In this document: positions 25,195-35,245 of the stretch, piece after piece
How positions within the stretch are numbered: the first letter of the stretch is position 1
Layout: every line of letters starts with the position of its first letter
DNA from: Oscillospiraceae bacterium
GTDB lineage: Bacteria; Bacillota; Clostridia; Oscillospirales; Acutalibacteraceae
Direction: 5' to 3'
Assembly (NCBI GenBank): GCA_031261445.1
Contig: JAISJQ010000048.1
Coordinates: 31,650-95,649, forward strand
DNA: 64,000 bases
The notes under the pieces: generated by a model
Databases searched by the model: none
What the model was told of the DNA's origin: nothing
What the model saw: the letters and a program-made list of their open reading frames with translations, nothing else
Position numbers and translations under genes: made by a program

Positions 25195-25737
25195 ATGGCA
25201 AGACTGAAACAAGTGTATGACGAAACCATCGCGCCCGCACTGATGAAGAAATTCTCGTATTCCAGCGTGATGGAAATCCCGCGCATCGAGAAAATCATCA
25301 TCAACGTTGGTTGCGGTGAAGCCCGAGACAACGCCAAAGTGCTCGACGCGGTCATTGCGGATCTGACCCAGATCACCGGACAAAAGCCCGTTGTCTGCAA
25401 GGCCAAAAAGTCCGTGGCAAACTTCAAGCTCCGCGAAGGCATGAGCATCGGCGCGAAAGTCACCCTGCGCGGTGCGCGTATGTACGAATTCCTTGACCGT
25501 TTTTTCTCGCTGGCACTGCCACGCGTGCGCGACTTCCGCGGCATCAATCCCAACAGCTTTGACGGTCGCGGCAACTACTCCATGGGTGTCAAGGAACAAC
25601 TCATCTTCCCGGAAATCGACTATGACAAAATCGACAAAATCCGGGGTATGGACATCTGCTTCGTCACCACCGCGAACACCGACGAAGAGGCCCGCGAACT
25701 GCTCACCCTCTTCGGTGCGCCGTTCAGCCAACAGTAA
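25195..25737 (+). CDS. rplE: 50S ribosomal protein L5
   Basis: A 180-residue L5 that binds 5S rRNA. Motifs are [38 protein letters not shown] and [20 protein letters not shown]. The ATG at 25195 follows AAGGAGG with normal spacing; the frame extends upstream into rplX, and that part is rejected. Confidence 0.98.
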   Translation: MARLKQVYDETIAPALMKKFSYSSVMEIPRIEKIIINVGCGEARDNAKVLDAVIADLTQITGQKPVVCKAKKSVANFKLREGMSIGAKVTLRGARMYEFLDRFFSLALPRVRDFRGINPNSFDGRGNYSMGVKEQLIFPEIDYDKIDKIRGMDICFVTTANTDEEARELLTLFGAPFSQQ

Positions 25738-25747
25738 GGAGGACAAA

Positions 25748-25933
25748 ATGGCAAAGACTTCCATGAAGATCAAACAGCAGCGTCCTGCCAAGTATTCCTC
25801 CCGTGAATACAATCGCTGCAAAATTTGCGGACGCCCGCACGCGTATCTGCGCAAATATGGTGTATGCCGTATCTGCTTCCGCGAGTTGGCGCACGCCGGG
25901 CAAATCCCCGGTGTCCGCAAGGCAAGCTGGTAA
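25748..25933 (+). CDS. rpsN: 30S ribosomal protein S14, zinc-binding type
   Basis: A 61-residue S14 of the short zinc-binding class (called RpsZ in some species). Four cysteines form CKIC and CRIC pairs around one zinc, in [17 protein letters not shown] and [10 protein letters not shown]. It ends RKASW. Zinc-free paralogues are often induced on zinc starvation, but none is seen here. The ATG follows AAGGAGG. Confidence 0.98.
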   Translation: MAKTSMKIKQQRPAKYSSREYNRCKICGRPHAYLRKYGVCRICFRELAHAGQIPGVRKASW

Positions 25934-25948
25934 AGGAGGGGAAACACA

Positions 25949-26347
25949 ATGCAAGTGACCGACGCAATCGGCGATATGCTCACGCGTATTCGCAACGCGA
26001 ATTCCGCCAAGCACGACATCGTGAAGATCCCCGCCTCCAATATCAAAAAGCAGATCGCTCAGATTCTGCAAAATGAAGGCTACATCAAGCACTTTCGTGT
26101 GGAAGACGACGGCAAACAGGGTGTCATCACCATCACACTCAAGTACGGCGAAAACAAAACCCGCACCATCACGGGTTTGCGCCGCATCAGTAAGCCGGGT
26201 CTGCGGATTTACACAGACGTTGAAAACATGCCTAAGGTTCTGCGCGGGTTGGGGATTGCAATCCTTTCCACCAGCAACGGCCTTTTGACCGACAAGGACG
26301 CCCGCAAACAGAACATCGGCGGCGAAGTCCTTGCCTACGTGTGGTAA
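25949..26347 (+). CDS. rpsH: 30S ribosomal protein S8
   Basis: A 132-residue S8, a primary 16S-binding protein. It begins [16 protein letters not shown] and has the conserved [13 protein letters not shown] and [19 protein letters not shown] segments. The ATG follows AAAGGAGGGG. Confidence 0.98.
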   Translation: MQVTDAIGDMLTRIRNANSAKHDIVKIPASNIKKQIAQILQNEGYIKHFRVEDDGKQGVITITLKYGENKTRTITGLRRISKPGLRIYTDVENMPKVLRGLGIAILSTSNGLLTDKDARKQNIGGEVLAYVW

Positions 26348-26358
26348 GGAGGGGAAAC

Positions 26359-26901
26359 ATGTCACGAATCGGAAGAAAACCCATCGACATCCCCGCCGGT
26401 GTCACCGTCAAAATCGACGGCCAAAGCGTGGTCGTCAAGGGTAAAGGCGGAGAACTCAGCCGCACGTTCCACAAGAACATCGGCATCGCCCAAGAGGGGA
26501 CGCAACTGATCGTCACCCGCCCGGACGACTCCAAGCTCAACCGCTCGCTCCACGGTCTCTCGCGCTCCCTGTTGGCCAACATGGTCATTGGCGTGAGCGA
26601 AGGCTTCAAGAAAGAGATCGAGGTCAATGGCGTTGGCTACCGTGCCGCCAAGCAGGGCAAGCAACTCGTGCTGACCGTCGGCTACAGCCACCAAGTCTTC
26701 GTGGATGAGATTCCGGGCATCAGCATCGAAGTGCCCGGTCCCAACAAAATCATCATTTCCGGCGCGGATAAGCAACAGGTCGGCCAGTTCGCCGCCCAAG
26801 TCCGCGAGAAGCGTCCACCCGAGCCTTATAAAGGTAAGGGCATCAAATATGCCGACGAGCGCATCCGCCGTAAGGAAGGCAAAGCCGGCAAAGGCAAATA
26901 A
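26359..26901 (+). CDS. rplF: 50S ribosomal protein L6
   Basis: A 180-residue L6 near the factor-binding site. It begins [15 protein letters not shown] and carries [21 protein letters not shown] and the C-terminal signature [12 protein letters not shown]. The ATG at 26359 follows AAGGAGGGG; an in-frame ATG at 26341 inside rpsH is rejected. Confidence 0.98.
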   Translation: MSRIGRKPIDIPAGVTVKIDGQSVVVKGKGGELSRTFHKNIGIAQEGTQLIVTRPDDSKLNRSLHGLSRSLLANMVIGVSEGFKKEIEVNGVGYRAAKQGKQLVLTVGYSHQVFVDEIPGISIEVPGPNKIIISGADKQQVGQFAAQVREKRPPEPYKGKGIKYADERIRRKEGKAGKGK

Positions 26902-26916
26902 TAAAGGAGTGAAACC

Positions 26917-27273
26917 ATGGTAATCCGGCAGGATAAAAACAAGGCGCGCCATAAGCGCCACCTGAGGGTCAGAGCCAAGGTCAAGGGCACAGCCGGTGTC
27001 CCGCGCCTGAACGTGTTTCGCTCTCTCAAAAACATCTACGCGCAATTGATTGACGACGTGGCCGGTGTCACGCTGGTCTCCGCCTCTACGGTGGAGAAAG
27101 GTGTGGAAGGCGGCGGCAACAAAGCCGCGGCGCGTGAAGTGGGAAAACGCATTGCCGAGCGCGCAAAGGCAGCGGGCGTCAGCAAAATTGTATTCGATCG
27201 CGGCGGTTACGTCTATCACGGGCGCGTCGCAGAACTTGCCGAGGGTGCCCGCGAGGGCGGCTTGGACTTCTAG
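26917..27273 (+). CDS. rplR: 50S ribosomal protein L18
   Basis: A 118-residue 5S rRNA-binding protein. Typical segments are [36 protein letters not shown], and the C-terminal [19 protein letters not shown] with GAREGGLDF. The ATG follows AAAGGAG. Confidence 0.98.
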   Translation: MVIRQDKNKARHKRHLRVRAKVKGTAGVPRLNVFRSLKNIYAQLIDDVAGVTLVSASTVEKGVEGGGNKAAAREVGKRIAERAKAAGVSKIVFDRGGYVYHGRVAELAEGAREGGLDF

Positions 27274-27292
27274 AGAAAGAGAGGAAAACGCA

Positions 27293-27802
27293 ATGGCAAG
27301 AGAACAACGTTTCGAACAGCCGCAGAGTGAATTCGTCGAGCGCGTCGTGGCCATCAACCGCGTCAGCAAGACGGTCAAGGGCGGCCGCATCTTCAAGTTT
27401 TCCGCTCTGGTCGTGGTGGGAGACGGCAAGGGTACAGTGGGCTTCGGTCTGGGGAAATCTGGCGAAGTGCCCGACTCCATCCGCAAGGGCATCGAAGACG
27501 CCAAAAAGAACCTGACCAAAATCTCCCTCAAAGGAACAACCATTCCGCACGAGGTGCTGGGCAAATTCGGCGCGGGACTGGTCGTCCTTAAACCCGCCGC
27601 ACCCGGTACTGGCGTGATTGCCGGCGGCGCAGTGCGTGCCGTGGTGGAGGCTGTGGGCATCAAAGATATCCGTTCTAAGAGCCTGCGATCCAACAACGCT
27701 TGTAACGTCGTGCGCGCAACCATGCAGGGACTCCTGCAACTGCGCGGTGCGGAGGAAGTCGCGGAAATCCGTGGCAAATCCGCCGCAGAAATTTTGGGCT
27801 AG
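27293..27802 (+). CDS. rpsE: 30S ribosomal protein S5
   Basis: A 169-residue S5, important for decoding accuracy. The double-stranded RNA-binding fold reads [19 protein letters not shown], then [19 protein letters not shown], and the C-terminal domain has [19 protein letters not shown]. The ATG at 27293 follows GAGAGG. Confidence 0.98.
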   Translation: MAREQRFEQPQSEFVERVVAINRVSKTVKGGRIFKFSALVVVGDGKGTVGFGLGKSGEVPDSIRKGIEDAKKNLTKISLKGTTIPHEVLGKFGAGLVVLKPAAPGTGVIAGGAVRAVVEAVGIKDIRSKSLRSNNACNVVRATMQGLLQLRGAEEVAEIRGKSAAEILG

Positions 27803-27815
27803 GGGGGCGTCTGAT

Positions 27816-28001
27816 ATGGCTAAAACAATCACACTGACGCTCGTCAAGAGCACCATTGGCAGCACAAAAAAACAGCTGGCCACCGCAGAAGCACTGGGTC
27901 TGCGCAAACTCGGCGATGTGACAACGCAGCCGGATAACGCACCGACCAGAGGAAAAATCCGCGTGCTGGCGCACCTGTTGCAAGTAGAGGAGGAGATCTA
28001 A
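27816..28001 (+). CDS. rpmD: 50S ribosomal protein L30
   Basis: A 61-residue L30 with the characteristic LVKSTIGSTKKQLATAEALG and LGLRKLGDVTTQPDN region. The ATG at 27816 follows AGGGGGGCG, a slightly unusual G-rich ribosome binding site. It lies between rpsE and rplO in the standard order. Confidence 0.97.
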   Translation: MAKTITLTLVKSTIGSTKKQLATAEALGLRKLGDVTTQPDNAPTRGKIRVLAHLLQVEEEI

Positions 28002-28004
28002 ACC

Positions 28005-28448
28005 ATGAAACTCCACGAACTCTCTCCCGCCCCCGGTTCGACCAAAGAGCGCAAGCGCATTGGCCGCGGCACTTCTTCCGGGCAGGGCAAAACCGCTGGT
28101 AAAGGCCACAAAGGCCAAAAGGCGCGTGCCGGTCGCGGAATGCGCATCGGGTTTGAAGGCGGCCAAATGCCCCTGCAACGTCGAGTGCCTAAGCGCGGCT
28201 TTAACAACATTTTCCGCACGGAATACGCTGAAATCAACATCAAAGACTTGGAACTGGCGTATGAAGACGGCGCAACCGTCACGGTGGAAGACCTGCTGGC
28301 GCGGCGCATTGTGCGCAAAAAACTCGACGGCATCAAGGTACTGGGCGTGGGTGAACTGACCAAAAAGCTCACCGTGCAGGCCAACAAATTCTCGGCGTCT
28401 GCCAAAGAGAAAATTGAAGCGGTAGGCGGGAAAGCAGAGGTGATTTGA
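28005..28448 (+). CDS. rplO: 50S ribosomal protein L15
   Basis: A 147-residue L15. The N-terminal extension [20 protein letters not shown] and [20 protein letters not shown] are diagnostic. It starts three bases after the rpmD stop; GAGGAG lies just before the rpmD stop codon. Confidence 0.98.
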   Translation: MKLHELSPAPGSTKERKRIGRGTSSGQGKTAGKGHKGQKARAGRGMRIGFEGGQMPLQRRVPKRGFNNIFRTEYAEINIKDLELAYEDGATVTVEDLLARRIVRKKLDGIKVLGVGELTKKLTVQANKFSASAKEKIEAVGGKAEVI

Positions 28449-28449
28449 C

Positions 28450-29847
28450 GTGCTGCAAACCATCATTAACGCGTTCAAAATCGCGGATCTGCGCAAGAAG
28501 CTCCTCTTCACAGGGCTGATCCTCTTGATTTTCCGCATTGGCTCGGCCATCCCCGTGCCGTTTCTGGATAGCGACACCTTCGGTGTGCTCGCCAACACAG
28601 GCCTGCTGGGCGCGGATCAACAAAACACCTTCCTGGGTTACCTCTCCATGATGACGGGCGATGCCTTCAACTACGGCACGATCTTTGCCATGGGCATCAC
28701 CCCCTATATCAACTCCTCCATCATCATGCAACTGCTCACCGTGGCGATTCCCGCCCTTGAGCGTCTGCAAAAAGAGGGCGAAGAAGGCCGCAAGAAGATC
28801 GCGTCCATCACGCGCTATGTGACCGTGGGTCTGGGTCTGTTGCAGTCCACCGCTTACTACTTCTACGTGCGCAGCAAGGGTTACCTTGCCGTCCCCGTTG
28901 GAGAACTCGCGGGTACTGGCACGACTGGTTTCCCCGGCGGCTGGGGTGTCTTCCAAGCGTTCATCATCATCCTCTGCTTCACCGCCGGCACGGCACTGAT
29001 CATGTGGTTGGGCGAGCAGATCAACGACAAGGGCGTGGGCAACGGCATTTCGCTCATTCTCTTCGCGGGCATTGTGGCGCGTCTGCCGCAGATGATCACG
29101 CAACTCTTCAGCACAGAAAACGGCTACCTGCAATACGGCGGACCTTACTGGTTTCTCTCACCGCTGGCCGCCATTCTCTACCTGCTGATGATCGCCTATA
29201 TCGTCTTCATGGACAGCGGCGAGCGGCGCATCCCCGTGCAGTACGCCAAACGCGTCGTTGGGCGCAAGATGTACGGAGGCCAAAGCACCCATATCCCCAT
29301 CAAGGTCAATATGGGCGGCGTCATGCCCATCATCTTCGCCAGTTCCATCCTCTCTCTGCCGCCGACCATCCAAATGTTCGTGCAGAGTAGGATTGAGAAC
29401 AACAACTTCTGGAAGGGATTTTTCGAAATCTTCAGCCAGACGCACTGGGTGTATGGCATTTTCTACTTCGTGTTGATCATTGGGTTCGCGTATTTCTACG
29501 CCTCCATCCAATACAACCCCATCGAGATGAGCAACAACATCCGCAAGCAGTCCGGCACAATCCCCGGCATCCGCCCCGGCGACCCGACTGCGCAATATAT
29601 TCGCCGCATCCTCAGCAAGCTGACCCTACTGGGTGCACTGATGATCAGCGTGGTGGCCATCTTCCCCGTGCTGTTCTCCCAGTTGACGACCCTCTTCCTC
29701 ACCAAAGTGTTTGATTTTGCGGGCGGCGGCTTCAACATCTCGCTGGGCGGCACGTCCATCATCATTCTCGTGGGCGTCGCGCTCGAAACCGTCAAACAGC
29801 TCGAAAGCCAGATGATGATGCGCCACTACAGAGGCTTCCTCGATTAG
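28450..29847 (+). CDS. secY: Protein translocase subunit SecY
   Basis: A 465-residue channel subunit of the Sec translocase, with ten predicted membrane helices. It includes FRIGSAIPVPFLD at the first helix, the NSSIIMQLLT plug region, LGEQINDKGVGNGISLILF, and the cytoplasmic loop PGIRPGDPTAQYIRRIL. The start codon is GTG, one base after the rplO stop, so translation is coupled. adk, usually next, is absent: map follows directly. Confidence 0.98.
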   Translation: MLQTIINAFKIADLRKKLLFTGLILLIFRIGSAIPVPFLDSDTFGVLANTGLLGADQQNTFLGYLSMMTGDAFNYGTIFAMGITPYINSSIIMQLLTVAIPALERLQKEGEEGRKKIASITRYVTVGLGLLQSTAYYFYVRSKGYLAVPVGELAGTGTTGFPGGWGVFQAFIIILCFTAGTALIMWLGEQINDKGVGNGISLILFAGIVARLPQMITQLFSTENGYLQYGGPYWFLSPLAAILYLLMIAYIVFMDSGERRIPVQYAKRVVGRKMYGGQSTHIPIKVNMGGVMPIIFASSILSLPPTIQMFVQSRIENNNFWKGFFEIFSQTHWVYGIFYFVLIIGFAYFYASIQYNPIEMSNNIRKQSGTIPGIRPGDPTAQYIRRILSKLTLLGALMISVVAIFPVLFSQLTTLFLTKVFDFAGGGFNISLGGTSIIILVGVALETVKQLESQMMMRHYRGFLD

Positions 29848-29873
29848 CCTCTCCTCAACCCCGGAGGTTCTGC

Positions 29874-30626
29874 ATGATCGTACTCAAGACCACGAAAGAG
29901 CTTGACCTGATGAAAAAGGCCTGTGCGCTTTCCGCTCGAGTACTCAGGTTGGCAGGGGAGATGGTAGAACCCGGCGTCACCACCGGCGCGATCGACAAGC
30001 GCGTGCGCGAGTGGTTCGCCAAAGCGGGTGCAACACCAGTCTTTCTCCACTACAACGGTTTCCCCGCCGCCGCGTGCATTTCCATAAACAACGAAGTCAT
30101 CCACGGTATCCCCTCACCCAAGCGCGTGATTCAACCCGGCGACCTGGTCAGCATTGATCTAGGCGCGAAGCTGAACGGATACATCGGCGACAACGCCGCC
30201 ACTTTTGCGGCGGGGGACATCTCCCCCGAGGCAAAGCGGCTGAGCGACACAACGCGAGAGGCGCTCTATGTGGGCATCCGGGCGGCGTGTACAGGCGGCA
30301 GAGTCGGCGACATCGGCGCGGCGGTGCAGAGCTACTGTGAGGCGCGCGGCTACAGCCTCGTCCGTGATTACACGGGTCACGGCGTCGGTCGCGAACTGCA
30401 CGAAGACCCCAGCGTCCCCAACTTTGGCACACCCGGTCGGGGTGCACGTCTGCTTCCGGGCATGACGATTGCCATCGAGCCCATGGTCAATCAGGGCAAG
30501 AAGGAAATCCGAACGCTTGAAGACAACTGGACCGTGCGCACACGGGACGGATCGCTCTCCGCACACTTTGAACACACCATTGCCATCACGGCAAACGGTC
30601 CGGTCATTCTGACGGTGGAGGACTGA
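29874..30626 (+). CDS. map: Methionine aminopeptidase, type I
   Basis: A 250-residue metalloenzyme that removes initiator methionine. The metal ligands can be placed: Asp in SIDLGAKLNGYIGDNAATF (two aspartates), His in GHGVGRELHEDP, Glu in AIEPMVN and Glu in SAHFEHTIAIT. The N-terminus lacks the zinc-finger extension of longer type I enzymes. It starts 26 bases after secY with GGAGG upstream. Confidence 0.97.
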   Translation: MIVLKTTKELDLMKKACALSARVLRLAGEMVEPGVTTGAIDKRVREWFAKAGATPVFLHYNGFPAAACISINNEVIHGIPSPKRVIQPGDLVSIDLGAKLNGYIGDNAATFAAGDISPEAKRLSDTTREALYVGIRAACTGGRVGDIGAAVQSYCEARGYSLVRDYTGHGVGRELHEDPSVPNFGTPGRGARLLPGMTIAIEPMVNQGKKEIRTLEDNWTVRTRDGSLSAHFEHTIAITANGPVILTVED

Positions 30627-30628
30627 GT

Positions 30629-30919
30629 ATGTCCGACAAGTGCACAGTGGCCACCGAACAAAACGCACTTGTGCGTGGCCAAGTTGTCCTGTCAACGGCG
30701 GGACGCGACAAAAACCGCCTGCTGGTTGTGGTACAATCAGCCACTGACCATGTACTCGTTGCCGACGGAAAAGAGCGCAAGCTCGCAGTACCCAAGCGCA
30801 AGAATCCCAAGCACCTCACCGCCACAGGCGTCACCCTGCCGGAAGAGCTACTGAGATTCAACAATCCATTGCGCAAGGCACTCAACCGTTTGGCGAGTAA
30901 AATACGGGCCACCGAGTGA
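30629..30919 (+). CDS. KOW-domain RNA-binding protein
   Basis: A 96-residue protein with an N-terminal KOW-like segment (VRGQVVLSTAGRDKNRLLVV) and VADGKERKLAVPKRKNPKH, matching the L14e-like proteins found between map and infA in many Clostridia. Its function is unknown, with a likely ribosome or rRNA association inferred from context. The ATG lies two bases after the map stop. Confidence 0.86.
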   Translation: MSDKCTVATEQNALVRGQVVLSTAGRDKNRLLVVVQSATDHVLVADGKERKLAVPKRKNPKHLTATGVTLPEELLRFNNPLRKALNRLASKIRATE

Positions 30920-30961
30920 TCGGCCGCCCAAACCACGCAAGCGACCATAAGGAGGCGCGGC

Positions 30962-31180
30962 ATGTCCAAAGCGGATATGATCGAAATCGAAGGCACCGTG
31001 CTGGAAGCCCTGCCCAACGCCACTTTCCAAGTGGAACTGGCCAACGGGCACCAAATTCTGGCGCACATCTCCGGCAAATTGCGCATGAACTACATCCGCA
31101 TTCTGCCCGGCGACAAGGTCACGGTGGAGCTCTCTCCCTATGACCTGAGCCGCGGACGCATTACGTGGCGCTCCAAATAA
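30962..31180 (+). CDS. infA: Translation initiation factor IF-1
   Basis: A 72-residue OB-fold factor that blocks the A site during initiation. It reads [20 protein letters not shown] and [20 protein letters not shown], with the C-terminal [13 protein letters not shown]; all are canonical. The ATG follows AAGGAGGCG. Confidence 0.98.
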   Translation: MSKADMIEIEGTVLEALPNATFQVELANGHQILAHISGKLRMNYIRILPGDKVTVELSPYDLSRGRITWRSK

Positions 31181-31199
31181 ATCTTAGGAGGATTCGCAA

Positions 31200-31313
31200 A
31201 TGAAAGTCAGGCCTTCTGTCAAAAAAATCTGCGAAAAATGCAAGATCATCAAGCGCAAGGGGAAAGTCATGGTCATCTGCGAAAACCCCAAGCACAAACA
31301 ACGTCAAGGTTAA
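31200..31313 (+). CDS. rpmJ: 50S ribosomal protein L36
   Basis: A 37-residue L36 of the zinc-binding form: [18 protein letters not shown] with a CxxC pair, then a [11 protein letters not shown] tail with Cys and His ligands. The ATG at 31200 follows TAGGAGG. It lies between infA and rpsM as usual. Confidence 0.97.
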   Translation: MKVRPSVKKICEKCKIIKRKGKVMVICENPKHKQRQG

Positions 31314-31330
31314 GAGAGGTGTATTGACAA

Positions 31331-31699
31331 ATGGCACGTATCTCTGGTGTAGATTTGCCCCGTGACAAGCGCGTTGAAATCGGCTTGACGTACATCTTCG
31401 GCGTAGGCCTGAAGACAAGCCGCGACATTCTGACGGGCACGGGCATCAATCCCGACACGCGCGTGAAAGATCTCAGCGAAGATGAGGTCAGCAAGCTGCG
31501 CGAGTACATCGACAAAGAGCTCAATGTGGAAGGCGATCTGCGGCGCGAAACCGCGTTCGAGATCAAGCGCCTCATTGAAATCGGCAGTTATCGTGGTCTG
31601 CGGCATCGCAAGGGTCTCCCCGTGCGTGGCCAGCGTTCCAAGACCAACGCCCGCACGCGCAAAGGTCCCAAAAAGACCATTGCGAATAAAAAGAAGTAA
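31331..31699 (+). CDS. rpsM: 30S ribosomal protein S13
   Basis: A 122-residue S13 contacting P-site tRNA and bridging to the 50S subunit. It starts [20 protein letters not shown] and includes [18 protein letters not shown], with a basic C-terminal tail ending KKTIANKKK. The likely ribosome binding site is GAGAGGTG. Confidence 0.98.
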   Translation: MARISGVDLPRDKRVEIGLTYIFGVGLKTSRDILTGTGINPDTRVKDLSEDEVSKLREYIDKELNVEGDLRRETAFEIKRLIEIGSYRGLRHRKGLPVRGQRSKTNARTRKGPKKTIANKKK

Positions 31700-31711
31700 A
31701 GGAGGCGCGTT

Positions 31712-32116
31712 ATGGCTGTCAAGCAAGGCGCAAAGAAAACGGCTGTCCGCCGTCGCCGCGAGCGCAAGAACATCGAGCGCGGTGCGGTGCATATCCAAAG
31801 CACGTTCAACAACACCATCATCACCATCACAGACACCCAGGGCAACGCGCTCTCTTGGGCATCTGCTGGCGAAATGGGCTTCCGCGGGTCGCGCAAGTCC
31901 ACCCCCTTCGCCGCGCAAACCGCCAGCGAAACCGCAGCCAAGGCCGCAATGGAACACGGCCTGAAGTTTGTGGAAGTGTACGTCAAGGGCCCGGGCAGCG
32001 GGCGCGAGGCGGCGATTCGCGCCCTGCAAACCGCAGGTCTCGAAATCACGCTGATCAAAGACGTCACACCCATTCCCCACAACGGTTGCCGCCCACCCAA
32101 ACGCCGTCGCGTTTAG
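31712..32116 (+). CDS. rpsK: 30S ribosomal protein S11
   Basis: A 134-residue S11 of the platform. It shows [39 protein letters not shown] and the C-terminal [18 protein letters not shown]. The ATG follows AAAGGAGGCG. Confidence 0.98.
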   Translation: MAVKQGAKKTAVRRRRERKNIERGAVHIQSTFNNTIITITDTQGNALSWASAGEMGFRGSRKSTPFAAQTASETAAKAAMEHGLKFVEVYVKGPGSGREAAIRALQTAGLEITLIKDVTPIPHNGCRPPKRRRV

Positions 32117-32136
32117 TTTTGGAGGTGTAAGAGAAT

Positions 32137-32763
32137 ATGGCAAGATATACCGAAGCGGTCTGCAAACTGTGCCGCCGCGAAGGGCAAAAGCTCTTCCTCA
32201 AGGGCGACCGTTGCTACACGGGCAAATGTGCCTTTGAGCGCCGCTCCTATGCCCCCGGTCAACACGGGCAGGGGCGCAAAAAAGTGTCCGAATACGGTAC
32301 GCAGCTGCGTGCCAAGCAGTCGGTCAGCCGCTACTACGGCGTGGCTGAAAAACAACTGCGCAAATACTTCGTCAAGGCCGAGAAGCTCTCGGGCATGACG
32401 GGCGAGAACCTGTTGCGTCTGTGCGAAATTCGCCTAGATAACGCCGTGTACCTGCTGGGCTGGGCCTCCTCCCGTGCGCAAGCGCGTCAGTTGGTCAACC
32501 ACGGGCACATCGTCGTGGGCGGCCACAAAGTGGACATTCCCTCCTACCAACTCAAGGTCGGAGAAGTGCTCACCGTTCGCGCCAAAACCCGCGAGAAGGA
32601 TGCCTACAAAAACGTGCTGGAGGCCAACGCCTCCCGTCCCGTGCCCGAATGGCTGGATCTTGACCGCGCCAACGTCACCGCAACCGTTGCGGCACTGCCT
32701 GAGCGCGCACAAATCCAAGTTCCCGTTGAGGAACACCTCATCGTCGAGTTCTACTCGAAGTAA
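32137..32763 (+). CDS. rpsD: 30S ribosomal protein S4
   Basis: A 208-residue S4, a primary 16S-binding protein. It is the cysteine-containing type: CKLC at the start, then CYTGKC, giving four likely zinc ligands. The S4 domain is present ([20 protein letters not shown]). The ATG follows GGAGGTG. It is encoded here before rpoA; in some Firmicutes rpsD is elsewhere. Confidence 0.98.
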   Translation: MARYTEAVCKLCRREGQKLFLKGDRCYTGKCAFERRSYAPGQHGQGRKKVSEYGTQLRAKQSVSRYYGVAEKQLRKYFVKAEKLSGMTGENLLRLCEIRLDNAVYLLGWASSRAQARQLVNHGHIVVGGHKVDIPSYQLKVGEVLTVRAKTREKDAYKNVLEANASRPVPEWLDLDRANVTATVAALPERAQIQVPVEEHLIVEFYSK

Positions 32764-32799
32764 ACCGAGCTAACTGCGACTAGAATAGGAGGGTATTGA

Positions 32800-33756
32800 A
32801 TGATTGGATCGGAAACCCCCATCCCGAAGATTGAGGTGCTCGAGAGCGCAGAGGAGCAAAACTACGCCAAGTTTGTTGTCGAGCCGCTGGATCGCGGCTA
32901 CGGCAATACCTTGGGGAACAGTTTGCGCCGGGTGTTGCTGTCCTCCCTAGAGGGTTCAGCCATCACCAGTGTGCAGGTGGACGGAGTGCTCCACGAGTTC
33001 TCCACCATTCCCAACGTCACTGAAGATCTCACGGAGATTGTCCTGAACCTGAAGGGTGTTGTCCTCAACGTCCTGACGGAAGATGAAAAGACCGTCTTCA
33101 TCACAAAAAATGGCCCCGCCATTGTGACCGCTGAAGACATCCAAGCCGATGGCGAGGTGCAGATCGTCAATCCCGGTCACCACATCGCCACGCTCGACGA
33201 GGGCGCTGTGCTCAGTATGCGCTTGACCTGCGACCGCGGCCTGAGCTATGTTTCTGCCGAAAAGAACAAGGAGCGACTCAAACCCGCCATTGGCGTGATT
33301 GCCATCGACTCCATCTACACACCCGTGCTCAAGACGAACTACTTCGTGGAGAACACCCGTGTGGGGCAGATCACCGACTACGACCGTTTGGTGTTGGAAG
33401 TGTGGACGAACGGCACAATTTCGCCGTCCGACGCTGTGGCGCAAGCCTCGAAGATCCTGCGGGATCGCTTGGCACTGTTCACCCGGCTGGGTGGCGATGC
33501 CTTCTCTACCGACGGACTGAGTGACGCACGCAACCTTGCGGAAGATCAGCGCAACAGCATCACCATCGACGACCTAGAACTGAGCATCCGCGCGAGCAAC
33601 TCCCTGAAACGCGCGGGGATCAACAACTTGGGCGGCCTGCTCAGCTGGAGCGAGCCAGAACTCAAGAAAATCCGCAACTTTGGGGAGAAGACCCTGCAAG
33701 AAGTGATCGACAAACTCCATGAACTCGGGCTGGATTTAGCGCCCGGTCAGGATTAG
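32800..33756 (+). CDS. rpoA: RNA polymerase alpha subunit
   Basis: A 318-residue subunit that scaffolds polymerase assembly. The N-terminal domain has [20 protein letters not shown] and [15 protein letters not shown]. The C-terminal domain has [20 protein letters not shown] and [16 protein letters not shown], which bind UP elements and activators. The ATG follows AGGAGGG. Confidence 0.98.
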   Translation: MIGSETPIPKIEVLESAEEQNYAKFVVEPLDRGYGNTLGNSLRRVLLSSLEGSAITSVQVDGVLHEFSTIPNVTEDLTEIVLNLKGVVLNVLTEDEKTVFITKNGPAIVTAEDIQADGEVQIVNPGHHIATLDEGAVLSMRLTCDRGLSYVSAEKNKERLKPAIGVIAIDSIYTPVLKTNYFVENTRVGQITDYDRLVLEVWTNGTISPSDAVAQASKILRDRLALFTRLGGDAFSTDGLSDARNLAEDQRNSITIDDLELSIRASNSLKRAGINNLGGLLSWSEPELKKIRNFGEKTLQEVIDKLHELGLDLAPGQD

Positions 33757-33770
33757 AAAGGAGCTTTTCC

Positions 33771-34211
33771 ATGCCCGGAACACGTAAATTGGGCAGACCC
33801 ACCGATCAACGCGACGCCTTGCTTCGCAATCTGGTGACGGCTCTGTTCAAGCAGTATGACGCGAAAGAGGGTACCGCGAAGATTCAGACCACGCTGCCCC
33901 GCGCCAAAGAGGTACGCTCCGTTGCGGAGAAGTATCTGACCCTCGCCAAGACCAAAACCCTTGCGAACTATCGCATGGCGCTTGCGTACCTGAACGAGGA
34001 AGACGTCGTCCACAAGCTGTTTGACGAAATCGCACCCAAGTATGTGGACGTCAACGGTGGCTATACGCGTATCACCAAAATCGGCCAGCGCCGTGGTGAT
34101 GCGGCGGAAATCGCTGTGCTGGAGCTCGTGCCCGTTGCTTCCGAGAAAACGGAGACACCGGCCAAAAAGCGCCGCACACGCCGCAAATCGGCGGCCGCCG
34201 CCACAAAATAA
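33771..34211 (+). CDS. rplQ: 50S ribosomal protein L17
   Basis: A 146-residue L17, last gene of the ribosomal cluster. It has the family opening [20 protein letters not shown] and [20 protein letters not shown] lysine/arginine- and alanine-rich tail of about 25 residues makes it longer than the usual 115-125. A strong terminator begins immediately after the stop. Confidence 0.97.
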   Translation: MPGTRKLGRPTDQRDALLRNLVTALFKQYDAKEGTAKIQTTLPRAKEVRSVAEKYLTLAKTKTLANYRMALAYLNEEDVVHKLFDEIAPKYVDVNGGYTRITKIGQRRGDAAEIAVLELVPVASEKTETPAKKRRTRRKSAAAATK

Positions 34212-34255
34212 CAACACAAAAAACGCGGAGCTTCGGCTCTGCGTTTTTTGTGTTG
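34212..34255 (+). terminator. Rho-independent terminator of the ribosomal operon (bidirectional form)
   Basis: A long stem in which CAACACAAAAAACGC-G-GAGC pairs with GCTC-T-GCGTTTTTTGTGTTG around a TTCG tetraloop, with one internal mismatch. T-runs occur on both strands, so it may also end transcripts of the convergent GNAT gene. Confidence 0.93.
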
Positions 34256-34283
34256 TCTGTGGGGGCGGCAACCTGCCGCCCGA

Positions 34284-35168
34284 TTAGTCCAGCGTCAGCC
34301 CCAAATACGCACCCCGCAGATGATGGGTCGCGCGTGTACCCTCTGCTGTCAGGGCGCGGAGCATCCCGATGGGTCGCAAAACGAAGCCGTCGGCGGAGAG
34401 GGGGAAATCGGGCGGCAAGCGAAAATGAAACGTCTCAGCGGCACTTTCGCCCAGCAGTGCGGCGACCATCGTGACAAAAGTGACACGACCCAGCACGCAC
34501 TCGCTGATATAGGCGGCATCGCCCTCTTCCTCCAGGAGGACATAGGCGGCAGGCGTACCCTCCTCTGTGACAATCAGGGTTCGCCCGGTCACGTTGTGAT
34601 CGAGCAGGGCATAGCCCAGTCCGTCCAGCGGCCAACGGAAACCGTCCGTGCGAGAAAACAGTGTGTCGCGCAGGGTGTGTAGGGCGGGCAAATACTCTTC
34701 AGCGTATCGCGACACAATCGCGGCGGGCTTGTCTTCCCCGGCGATCATCGCCAAAACGCGGCGGGGGAGTGTCAGCTCTTTGCGATAGAACGCCGTGCGA
34801 AAGCCCTGTTTTTCGTAGTAGCTGAAGAGCCCCGCGTCTGCGGGGGCGAGCACCAAGAGATCGGCGCGGCTGGACAAACCCGCGAGCAAATCGCGCATCA
34901 ACCCTTGACCGCGCTGGGATTTTTCCGTTGCGGCGGCGTAAATGTAGTCCGCCGAAAAGCGTTCACCCGCGCAGACCACTTCACCGGGCAGGAGGTACAG
35001 CGCGGCGCAAAGCCGTTCATCAGCGCACAAAACCCGCGTTTGTTCCGGCACAAAACGTGCGCCGAAAAAGCGATCCAGCTCGGCTTTTGGCGCGTCAAAC
35101 GCGTCATGGTAAAGTGTGCGCAGGGCGGGTTCATCGGCTGGCGTCGCCGCGCGGATGGTGTGGCTCAC
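34284..35168 (-). CDS. GNAT-family N-acetyltransferase (Eis-like layout)
   Basis: A 294-residue protein. Residues 5-130 form a GNAT domain with the acetyl-CoA loop QRGQGL preceded by YIYAAATEKS, and YYEKQGFR near its end. The remaining 160 or so residues fit the longer Eis-like class with a second acetyltransferase-like fold and a C-terminal carrier-like domain, but this is a weak match. The substrate is unknown. The start is a GTG at 35168 after AAGGGGGAC. It is convergent with rplQ and divergent from the shell protein gene, with overlapping promoters. Confidence 0.8.
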   Translation of the reverse strand: MSHTIRAATPADEPALRTLYHDAFDAPKAELDRFFGARFVPEQTRVLCADERLCAALYLLPGEVVCAGERFSADYIYAAATEKSQRGQGLMRDLLAGLSSRADLLVLAPADAGLFSYYEKQGFRTAFYRKELTLPRRVLAMIAGEDKPAAIVSRYAEEYLPALHTLRDTLFSRTDGFRWPLDGLGYALLDHNVTGRTLIVTEEGTPAAYVLLEEEGDAAYISECVLGRVTFVTMVAALLGESAAETFHFRLPPDFPLSADGFVLRPIGMLRALTAEGTRATHHLRGAYLGLTLD

Positions 35169-35178
35169 GCTGTCCCCC

Positions 35179-35207
35179 TTTACTTTTGGGCGAAAAAGTT
35201 GTATACT
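35179..35207 (+). promoter_or_regulatory. Promoter of the microcompartment shell protein gene
   Basis: TTTACT, a 17-base spacer and TATACT, lying back to back with the GNAT promoter. Confidence 0.6.
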
Positions 35208-35214
35208 ACCGTAT

Positions 35215-35243
35215 ATTATACACTTTTTCTCGCGGGAGGGCAA
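35215..35243 (-). promoter_or_regulatory. Promoter of the GNAT gene
   Basis: On the minus strand TTGCCC, a 17-base spacer and TATAAT. The -35 box overlaps the ribosome binding site region of the divergent shell protein gene, so the two units may be co-regulated or compete. Confidence 0.75.
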
Positions 35244-35245
35244 GC

